Shown here: positions 1 through 7,600 of the stretch, piece after piece | Position numbering within the stretch: position 1 is the stretch's first letter | Layout: the number at the start of each line of letters is the position of its first letter | From: Porogramme epimiltina | Taxonomy: Eukaryota; Basidiomycota; Agaricomycetes; Polyporales; Polyporaceae | Length of the DNA stretch: 10,733 nucleotides | Direction of reading: 5' to 3' | NCBI GenBank assembly: GCA_900155495.1 | Contig: FTLJ01001421.1 | Coordinates: 1-10,733 of the forward strand | Made by a program: the position numbers and the translations under genes | Notes under the pieces: generated by a model | Database searches by the model: none | Told to the model about the DNA's origin: nothing | The model's input: the letters and a program-made list of their open reading frames with translations, nothing else

Positions 1-2
1 GC

Positions 3-21
3 CCACATGGCGTCCATGTGG
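3..21. repeat. 8-bp inverted repeat with 3-nt loop
   Basis: CCACATGG (3-10) and CCATGTGG (14-21) are perfect reverse complements separated by CGT. Right after it come a palindrome GCGTACGC (30-37) and CGCG-TATAT-CGCG (38-50). There is no T-run in the right place for a classical terminator, and eukaryotic genes would not use one. The function is unknown and this may be chance. Confidence 0.5.
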
Positions 22-858
22 CGTTTTTCGCGTACGCCGCGTATATCGCGTAGCTTTTTAGACGCCCCCTCCTCCCGTTATTCTTAGATCACAGCAGCCC
101 AGACCCACCGGACGTGCGAGTCCGTGCCGCGCCTTCGCACACACAGATCCCACGAGGCCAACGGCCCAGCGTGCCAACCGCGCTGCGTCGTTGCCGAACT
201 GTTTCGATCTCGATATGATACTCGGCGAACGAGCACCAACGGGGACATACAACTCGACAGCCGCTCTTCCCTCCAACTCCCTAGACCAAAAAGCCGACAA
301 GGGCCGACAAAATGCGGTTCGGGGCGATCGCAGCGCACGTCACAGCACCAAGCAGCCCCTCCGGGCTGGCGTGGGCGCGTTTCGCCGGCGTCGACGTCGT
401 GCTCGGCGCCGCGCGCATGAAACGGCACCCGCTCCGCCTGGTCCCACTCTGGGCGGGCCGTGGCGCACGCCCCTAGAGGTTAGCTCGACTCGAAAGTCAG
501 CGGGCGCGCTCTGTAATATGACGGTCTCGGGATGCGTGGCGAGGACACCGTCAGGTCGAGGCCGTTTAGGAGATAATATGTCATCGAGGCGACGGCACGC
601 GTCATGGGCGTACCCAACAGGTCATTTAAGCAAGCTACCTACTCTAAGGTGACGATAAATACATAGGGTACATCCAACACATGGCGGGGTATGCATACAG
701 CGGCCCAACAGCAGCTTACAGCGCGCAAGATCATGGGAGCCTAGCCACGAGTCGTCATGGAGGGGATCCGGGACAGGGAGCTGCTTCGTATGCGAAGGTC
801 GTGATAGAGATACAGGTGGCGCACGGCGGGGTTTAGGTGGTGGCGAGTAATATACGTA

Positions 859-897
859 GCATGCAGGGCGTTCCTTCCTTCCTTCCTTTCTGCATGC
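859..897. repeat. TTCC microsatellite inside a perfect 8-bp inverted repeat
   Basis: GCATGCAG (859-866) and CTGCATGC (890-897) are perfect reverse complements. The 23-nt loop between them carries about four copies of TTCC (871-886) followed by TTTC. The arms also contain GCATGC, itself a palindrome. The repeat lies in non-coding DNA about 300 bases past the stop of the UIM gene. Confidence 0.7.
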
Positions 898-1110
898 AAG
901 CCGGCACGGGGACCAAGCAACAAGAAGCTCCTGCATATGTTTACCACACTAGAACGCCGCGTCGCCGCCCCCTCCGCTCAACATCGGAGGATGCGTGGGC
1001 AGCAACGAGGCGCGGAGCCGGGAAATACAATAGATATGCGAAAACCGGCGGGGCGGCCTCCGGGGAAGACACACGTCATGTCGCCTGCGCGGATGAAGCG
1101 ACCCCGCGAC

Positions 1111-1120
1111 CCCACGTGGG
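1111..1120. promoter_or_regulatory. Palindromic E-box CCCACGTGGG
   Basis: This is a perfect 10-bp palindrome with CACGTG at its core and GGG flanks. It is the kind of site bound by bHLH factors; fungal Pho4- and Cbf1-type proteins recognise CACGTG. It lies 81-90 bases beyond the stop of the minus-strand UIM gene, so it would serve that gene only from its 3' side, or else an unseen left neighbour at a distance over 1 kb. The motif is certain; its use is not. Confidence 0.25.
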
Positions 1121-1200
1121 CGAAGGCAGCGAAGGGTGGGCCCGCCGTCCGCCGCGGTGTGGATGCGCGGGCGCGGGAGCGCGCGCGAGAGAGAAAGAGA

Positions 1201-3721
1201 TCAACGCCCGAACTCGTCCGGGACGAACGGCGTGACGAGCTCGTACATCTCCGCGTTGCGGTCGCGCTGCGGCCTGCTGCCCATGCCGACGAGGTTCCTG
1301 AGGCGCTGGCGCATCCCGCCGCGCTCGGGCGCGTCGTCGAGCGCGACGCGGTCGTGCGGGTAGAACTGGTCGACGTGCTTCGCGAGCCGCCGCGCGCCGC
1401 TCGAGCTGTCGCCCATCGCGTCGCGCGCGGCCTCGAGCGCGCTCGCGAGGTACGTCGCCAGGTTCGGGAACGAGATCGGCAGCGCGGGGTACGGCAGCTC
1501 GTTCGTGCACGGCACCGTGTAGAACTTGGACAGCGGCGCGTCCGCGCCGTCGCGCAGGAACGCGGGCAGCTGCGAGAGCGTGTACGACCACGGGAGCGTG
1601 CTCGTGTCCCCGTTGCGGTACTTCCACCCTGTCGGCGCGTTCGGCGGCACGGGGTGGTCGATCGTCATGTAGAGGACCGTGTGCCATATGGGCGACGAGT
1701 GGTGTACCTGGCGGACAGAACTCTATCAGACAAGGCCGGGGACGCGACTGGCCAGCGGACAACTGGTCAGTCAAACCACATGAACGCAACACACCTTGAC
1801 GAACGAGACGACGACCCGCAGCCGCATCTCCGTCTTCACGATGGCCAACGCCTCCATCGTGGGTTCAAGTCTGGACCCGCTCAGGCGCGCCATGAGCCTG
1901 AGCATCGACCGCCAGCTGGGGGCCGAAATATGGAATGGAGGACATCGCCCATAGGGCAGCGCGATGACGTTCGGAATCACGCCTGTGAACGGCTTGAGCG
2001 AGGACGTGATGGGGGGCGTCCCGAACCCGAGGGCTACGGAAATCGAGCTGATAAGCGACAGGACAGAACCACCACGCTGCAGACGACTTACACAATCCTG
2101 CCAGGAGCTCTGCATCGAGGTACTGCGTATTGGACACGACCTCGACGCCGCCTGAGCCGCCTGGTGAAGAGCCGTTGGCCTCGGAGGGGCTCCCATCCGC
2201 CTCGTCTATCGATCCCAGCGTCGACGAAGTCGTGGACCGCGGTCTTTCCCCTTGATGAGTGCCAACAGGCAGCAACGAGGTCGAAGAGGAAGCAGCAGCA
2301 GCAACGGAAGCGGAAGCACCAGACGCAGACGCAGCAGCGCTCGAATCCCTGTCGCCCAGGGACTGCGAGCGGCTCAGCCGCTTGGTCAGGTCCGGCGAGG
2401 AGCTGGGCTTGGGCGGCGCAGGGTTAGCGGATATGCTCCTGCCCAGCGACGGGAGGCGCGCCGGCGCGCTCCCGTTGGGCCCCGCGCCGTTCGGCGCAGG
2501 GAAGTGCGCCGAGACCGTCGAGTTGTAAAAGGACCCGGGCGCGGGGGCCACCACAGCTTCGTCGTACTGGGGCGGCGGCGGCAGGTCCGCAGGGTCTGGC
2601 GGTGCGGGCGAGGTAGAGTTTGAGCTGGGCTGAGGGGGCGCGGCGGCGGGCGGCCCGTCGGCGGCAGCCTCTGCCTCCTTGCGTCTCTCCTCCTCGAGCA
2701 GTTGCTCCTCCTCCTGGGCGAGCTGCCGCGCCAGAGCCTCGTCCTCGGAAATCTGTTGAGCCACATGCGGGCGCGAACCGCGCGTCTCACCGCTAGGGAA
2801 GTACGAGGAGCCCGGATGTGAAGATCCTGCACGGGGCGGTGATGGCAGGCGAGGCAGAGGAGGTGGTGCGTGCGCAGCGGCGGCGTACGACGACGATCCC
2901 GCTGAGAAGTCGACGTCGGGAATCGGGATCGGGTTCTGCTCCGGCGAGGAGGTCATGGCGTGCTGCCGAGGGGGAGGTGCAAGGGGAGACACTGTCGGAG
3001 GGCTGAACCTGAGCGATTCCTGCATCGCGCGGGCGATTAGCTCCTCCTCAGTGGGCTGCGCGGAGGCCTCGCGCGACTCCTGAGCGGACATCTCGAGCAC
3101 ACGCTTCAGGATGTCGTCGTGATCGTCTTCGGCTGCTGCGTGGAGGGGTGGTGCTGACGGCACCGGGGGCGGAGAGTGTATCAGCGGGAGGGGCGTCGGC
3201 TCGGGGGAGGCAAAGTATGAGGGGGATGATTGCGCCGCGGCGAAGCCGTTCGGCTCGTGCGGCGACGGAGGGACGGGTGGGGAGAGCATCGGCTTGGGGG
3301 GCAGCGGGGGCTGGTCGAAGTCGGGTTTGCGGGGGAGGGGCGGGACGGGGGCGGTCTGGGAGTGTCGGGGGATGGGGAACATGGATCCTTGCTGGAAGAA
3401 GAAGTCGTTGGACTGGGCGCGGGGGATGGAGGATGTCGACGCGCGCCCCGGGACGAGGCTTGGAGGCAGTCCGGGGCGCGGCTGAGGGAACGCGGGTGCG
3501 GTGGGCGGGGTGGGGGGCTGAGGCATTTGGGCGAGGGCGGGGCTGTAGAAGCCGGGGATCGCGGGGCCCTGCATGGGCGCGGCATAGTACGAGTGTCTCT
3601 GCGTACCTGGGGCTACGGCGGCGGCATAGGGATGCATGCGCGCCGGCGCGGGGGGCGAGTGGGGCGGGCGGGGGTATGGGGGATACGGATTGGACTCGCG
3701 CCAGGGACCGGGGGCAGCCAT
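1201..3721 (-). CDS. UIM- and PPxY-containing proline-rich protein with an unnamed C-terminal domain (probable ubiquitin-pathway adaptor)
   Basis: There are three exons: 3721-2092, 2033-1795 and 1707-1201 (2376 nt, 791 residues plus TGA). Intron 1 (58 nt) has a GTAAGT donor, CTTAT branch and TAG acceptor. Intron 2 (87 nt) has a GTGTGT donor, CTGAC branch and CCAG acceptor. Residues 1-200 are disordered and proline-rich, with SH3-type PxxP motifs near 124-145 (PPLPRKP, PPLPPKP). UIM-like helices lie at about 200-214 (DDILKRVLEMSAQE), 224-239 (EEELIARAMQESLRF, the best match) and 325-340 (DEALARQLAQEEEQ). A PPxY motif (PPQY) is at 383-386. An Ala/Ser-rich low-complexity run at about 461-480 is encoded by imperfect CAG-type repeats. 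From about 532 to the end the sequence looks folded (LSLGFGTPP at 543-551, LPYGRCPPFH at 569-578, RRLAKHVDQFYP at 729-740) and finishes with VTPFVPDEFGR. UIMs bind ubiquitin and PPxY binds WW domains of NEDD4/Rsp5 ligases, so an adaptor role is inferred. I do not recognise the C-terminal domain. The ATG at 3721 is the first after an in-frame TAG at 3770-3772; its -3 base is C, a weak context. Confidence 0.85.
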
Positions 3722-3769
3722 CCGCGGCGTCGGGGAGCGTGCGCTGGGAGTGGGAAGCGGCGAGGGGGG

Positions 3770-3856
3770 CTATGGGAGCGCAAGAGAGGCTTGGGGAGGC
3801 TGAGACGACGGGGACGGGGGAGAGCTGGGTGCTGAGAGAGAGCGCGATGGCGGCAT
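3770..3856 (-). other. Possible upstream ORF (28 codons) in the UIM-gene leader
   Basis: An ATG at 3856-3854 opens a 28-residue Ser/Pro-rich frame (begins MPPSRSLSAP) that closes with TAG at 3772-3770. That is 48 bases before the main ATG and in the same frame. The context is weak (T at -3). If the transcript starts above 3856, ribosomes would meet this frame first and could reinitiate at 3721. The transcription start is not visible, so this is only a candidate. Confidence 0.3.
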
Positions 3857-3963
3857 GGACAAACGACCTCACGCCGCCCAGCCAGGACGCCCAGAGGTAG
3901 TCCTCGGGCGAGGCGCCCAGGGCGAAAGCGCAACCCAGGGACAGCGACTGCCACTGGCCAGGC

Positions 3964-3982
3964 GCGAGACGCGAGACGCGAG
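3964..3982. repeat. Short GCGAGAC tandem repeat
   Basis: The 7-mer GCGAGAC occurs twice head to tail (3964-3970, 3971-3977) and is followed by a partial third copy GCGAG (3978-3982). It lies about 240 bases upstream of the UIM-gene ATG. It could be a small promoter repeat or simple slippage; no function is claimed. Confidence 0.5.
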
Positions 3983-4251
3983 TGGCCGTGGTCGACTACC
4001 CGAGTCGGACTCTGACATCCAACCACACCGCTTTCCCACCCCCGACTCCCCACCCGCACCCGAGCCCCGCTGCCCTGCCACCGGTCACCCTCACGTCCAA
4101 ACACACCCCTACCCGGCCGCGCGCACGGCCATGGGTCCACACAAGGCCGCGGCACCTCTGTCGCCAAACACATCCAGCGCAGATCCCCAGACGTCACTCC
4201 AAGCGAACCGCGCGGTGGTAGAGAGCAAGCGAGGCGACCCCGGCGGTGATA

Positions 4252-4257
4252 TTTAAT
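4252..4257 (-). terminator. ATTAAA motif: candidate poly(A) signal of the kinase, or TATA-like element of the UIM gene
   Basis: On the minus strand this reads GTTATTAAATATCA, one of the few AT-rich islands in the intergenic region. ATTAAA is the commonest variant of AATAAA, and the site lies about 375 bases after the kinase stop, a plausible 3'UTR length. It could instead act as a TATA-like element, but it is about 530 bases before the UIM-gene ATG, which makes that less likely. No exact AATAAA is seen on this strand between 4100 and 4630. Confidence 0.35.
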
Positions 4258-4489
4258 AACACAATAGGTCTAGCTTACAGTGCGCGGTAGACGATGAATG
4301 CAAGGCGGATGTAAGGGGCGTATGAGCGGGCAGCCAGGATGAGCGAGATGATATTGCGACGTGTGGACAGAGAAAGATGCATGATGTGGTGTAATGAACG
4401 AGGCATGACGGGGGCGTGAGCAGTTGTGAACGAAAACGAAACGAAGCAGGACAGACAGACTCGAAACCATGATGCGGCGCAAAGCGATC

Positions 4490-4541
4490 GAATGGGATTG
4501 GATTGGGGTGGGGGAAGGGGTTGTGATCGGGAATGGGATTG
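4490..4541. repeat. Direct repeat GAATGGGATTG (two copies, 41 bp apart)
   Basis: Identical 11-mers lie at 4490-4500 and 4531-4541. Both are preceded by GATCG, apart from a 2-nt difference in spacing. On the minus strand they read CAATCCCATTC in the probable 3'UTR of the kinase. They may be a duplicated regulatory element or chance in a G-rich tract. Confidence 0.5.
4497..4506 (-). promoter_or_regulatory. Tandem CCAAT motifs
   Basis: On the minus strand the sequence reads CCAATCCAAT, two adjoining CCAAT boxes of the type bound by the fungal Hap/NF-Y complex. They lie about 780 bases upstream of the UIM-gene ATG and probably inside the kinase 3'UTR, so promoter use is doubtful. Confidence 0.2.
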
Positions 4542-4616
4542 AGAGTGGTAATAAACGGGAGAGTGGGGGAATCGAAACCAGGCGCGCGACATATCAGATC
4601 ATCAGGAAACCATGAA

Positions 4617-4624
4617 TATATACA
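4617..4624 (-). promoter_or_regulatory. UGUAUAUA element just after the kinase stop codon
   Basis: On the transcribed strand UGUAUAUA begins seven bases after the kinase TGA. It is an exact match to UGUANAUA, the recognition element of Puf3/Pumilio-class RNA-binding proteins. It also contains UAUAUA, the yeast 3'-end efficiency element, so it could serve mRNA stability or translation control, or 3'-end processing. It is the only exact UGUANAUA I noticed on this strand in the intergenic stretch. Confidence 0.35.
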
Positions 4625-4630
4625 CCAATG

Positions 4631-7600
4631 TCACCGAGAGGAGGTCAGCCTCGTAGTACCCTGTCCGCGTCCCTGTGCGGTCGACGTCTTGAAGCCCAGC
4701 TGGCGCATGGCGGCCACCAGGTCGGCTTTTTGGACCGGCTTCGGGAGGTACGCGGCAAACACGTCCCGGTCCTCCGTCGCCTCGATTCCGCTGTACGCGC
4801 TGACGGCGATAATGGGCGTCGCCGTGTTCTTGTTGTTGGTACTTTTGATATACCGAGCGGCACCTTCACCATCCACTGAAAATCACCCTTGTATCAGCAT
4901 CATTCTCAGTGTGGTCCTGTCAATCCGTGCCACGCCATAGCCATGCGAGCGGCGCATCTCCCCAACAACGCGTTCCGCTTCCATGGTTATGACGGCCACG
5001 AGACCGCCAAATCAAAGTCACTCACGAATTGGCATGTGCAGATCCATAAGGATGCAATCGAACTCTGTCAAAGAAGCCGGTCGATCAGCTCCCCGCCTCG
5101 GCATCTCCAACGCTCAAAGGAATGAAAACGCACTGATGTCGCCCATGGCCACGCTGATGGCCTCCGACCCGTCCGCGACGACGACGCACCGACACCCGAG
5201 CCGAATCAGCAACGTCTCGATGATCTTGGCCGTGATCGGATTGTCTTCCGCGAGCAGACACGTCACCGCACGGTCGTTCGGGTCCGGTGCCCGCTTGAGG
5301 TCGATGGACGCGACCGACGACGGCGGCGTGTTGAGCTCAAACTGCCCCGGCGCGTGCGCGACCGCGCCCCCACCGTTCCCGCCGCCGCTCCCACCACCAG
5401 ACCACGAGTCCGACACAGAGCCCTCCGTCGTCGACACCGACGCCGTCCGGAGGCGGCTCGGCATCGAGTTCCGCCGCGAGATGTCCCCCTCGAGGTGGTT
5501 CAGCTTGAAGCGCTCCACCGCGCCGAACTCGGACGGCTTCCGCGCGTGGCTCCCCGCGCTGCCCGGCGTCGGCGGCCCGCGCGAGACCGACGACGAGATG
5601 GACGACGTCGACGTCGCGGGCGAGGGCGGGTTCGTCGGCAGCGGCAGCGGGGGCTTCGTCGTGTCCACGGGCGTGACGATGCTCGCGGGCTTCTTGAACC
5701 CCGTGCGGTTCGAGATGCTCCGCCGCCGCGCGTGCGCGTTCGACGGCTCCGAGAGCGTCTGCGTCAGCGGCGCGAGCTGGTCCGTCTTCATCTTCCGGAT
5801 CATGTCCTCGTTGGCCTGCTTCAGCACCGGCAGGTTCTTGAAGCTGAACGAGCCAAAGTCGTCGTCGGACGGGGACGCCGTCGCCTCGCGGGAGAGTGGA
5901 GCGGACGGGTGCGCCGATGGTACCTCGGCGTTGGAGCCGCCGGCGGGGGTTGTTCCAGTGGAGTCGGTCGCAAACTGCTGCGTGAGTGACGGCTGCTCGC
6001 TGTCGTGGAATAACTGCAAAACGGCGCCGCGCGGGTCAAAGTAGTCCGTGGACTCAGGGTCGGTGACCTGGGGAATGAAGGCCGCCTCGGCTGTAGTGAT
6101 CTGGTCCCAGTCTATCCCAGCAAGGAATGGGTGGGCCTTGACCTCATCGGCACCATTCGCTCCAAGACGCTTGGTCGGGTCCAGGGTCATCAGCCGCTGC
6201 ATGAAGTCCCGTGCCTCTGGTGAAACCTCCACATAATCATAATCCTCGTGCCACTCGATGTGACCCGAAAGGATATTCTCGAAGACCTTCTCCGGAGTCT
6301 CGTCGTGGAACGGAGGGAGCCCATAAAAGAACTCGTATGTGATCACACCCAGCGCCCACTGTTATTCCGGAGTTAGTATGCGGTCACAATGTGGGGCGCG
6401 AAGCGTGAGATGACTTACCCAGTCGACTGCGGCGTCGTCACCTCTCAGACCGAGGATGGTTTCAGGAGCCAGATAGTCAGGTGTACCAACGACCTTCTGC
6501 TCGCCAGGTGGGGTTCCTCCGGGCGTGGGATGCGAACGCAGGTCGTTCGCAAGCTCGGTCGCAAACGACTGGAGAGGGCTGTCGGAGAGCTGCTTGGTGT
6601 TGCCGTTCCGCCGGAACGACAAGAAACCCGAAGCCAGAGACTCCGACCCGCTCGATTCGCTCGGGTCATCTGTAAGGGGGAGATAAGGGGACGAACCAAG
6701 TCGAGGGAGCGATGGCGTCCTGTGGTTGAAGTACGAACCTCCACCGGACATGAGCTCGGCTGTGAACATGGGAGAGGAAGCAAGGTATGCGGAATCAATA
6801 GAGGGGGGTCTCGAACTGGGACTACCTCGCGTGTGACCACGAACACCTCGATCGGACATGAGCCCAGGAGCGCGGGTTTGACGACCGAGGAGACCAATCC
6901 TGCTCAAACCGAAGTCGGTCAGCTTGAGGTGACCATGCTGATCGATGAGCAGGTTGTCAGGTTTCAGATCACTGTGGGACGATTCTTCAGCGGAATACCC
7001 AGGGAAAAACGCGGAGACAGCACGCACCGATGCACGATGCCACGCTGGTGCAGGTACTCCAGACCCAGCGTAACTTCCGCGACGTAGCTCCGTGTCCACT
7101 CCTCAGGCAAAGACCCCAGCGTTTTGACGAGTGCCGCACAGTCGCCGCCGTTCAGGTACTCCATGACGAGGTAAAGGTTCTCCTTGCTCTGGAACGTGAA
7201 GTACAGCTTCGCCACGAACGGCGACTCGGCCTGCTTCATGAGGATCATGCGCTCCGCCTTGACGTTCGTGATCTGGTTCTTCGCGATCATGTCTGCCTTC
7301 TTCAGGACCTTGATCGCAAAGTAGTCCCCGGTCACCTTCTTCTTGGCGAGGAAGACGGACCCGAAGGCGCCCTTAGAAATAGGCTTAATGATCTCGAAGT
7401 CCTTGATCGACGTCGGCGTCGTTCTCGAGAGTGGCGCGACCGACGGAAGGCGTGGTGAAAGCGGGGTGCCGGAGAACGACGCAGTCGGGCTGATGATCGG
7501 CTGAGCGGTCGAATGGCGGCGGTGGGATCGTCGCGAAGCGACGTTGGCGGCGTCCTGAGGGGAGACCATGGGAGACAGCGGGGGAGTGATGAGCAGCTTA

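Larger units (their letters stand above)
1..1200. other. Intergenic region / 3' flank of the UIM gene, no supported gene
   Basis: No reading frame here shows a recognisable domain, and none joins to another through plausible splice sites. The open frames are arginine/proline/serine-rich, as expected by chance in GC-rich DNA. The part nearest 1200 should be the 3'UTR of the minus-strand gene ending at 1201; on that strand the first 15 bases after the stop are a pure pyrimidine run (1186-1200), followed by CG alternation. The part nearest position 1 may hold the promoter or 3' end of an unseen left neighbour. Small inverted repeats, a TTCC microsatellite and a CACGTG palindrome are listed separately. 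Confidence 0.7.
3722..4630. other. Intergenic region: kinase 3'UTR, then UIM-gene promoter and leader
   Basis: Both flanking genes read on the minus strand, so this stretch holds the 3' end of the kinase transcript (from 4630 downward) and the promoter and leader of the UIM gene (down to 3722). On the minus strand the kinase-proximal half is rich in C and T, which is common in fungal UTRs. An ATTAAA motif near 4255 is a reasonable place for the kinase transcript to end. The 130 bases before the UIM-gene ATG are also pyrimidine-rich on the coding strand and contain an upstream ORF. No third gene is visible on either strand. Confidence 0.75.

Noticed and set aside
191..652. 153-codon plus-strand frame in the left intergenic region
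   Set aside because: Arg/Ser/Pro-rich composition, no domain, no splice partners and no codon pattern like that of the real genes.
1160..1200. CG-alternating and purine-rich run as a possible Z-DNA or structural element
   Set aside because: Such runs are common in GC-rich 3' flanks; nothing specific supports a function.
1860..1876. TTCAAGTC stretch resembling a tRNA T-loop
   Set aside because: It lies inside exon 2 of the UIM gene, and no cloverleaf could be built around it.
937..2427. 496-codon open frame on the plus strand
   Set aside because: It runs antisense to the last exons and introns of the UIM gene, is dominated by Arg/Ala/Val/Glu and Arg/Gln/Pro runs, and has no domain. It is a mirror of GC-biased codons in the real gene.
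3048..3872. Minus-strand frame with a signal-peptide-like start over the UIM-gene leader and N-terminus
   Set aside because: It needs a GTG start, overlaps the UIM gene in another frame, and becomes Arg/Pro/Ser-rich after the hydrophobic stretch. The UIM-gene frame is the one with motifs and splice continuity.
4983..6044. 353-codon open frame on the plus strand
   Set aside because: It is antisense to the kinase tail and receiver exons, whose minus-strand reading gives clear AGC-kinase and receiver motifs. It has no recognisable domain of its own.
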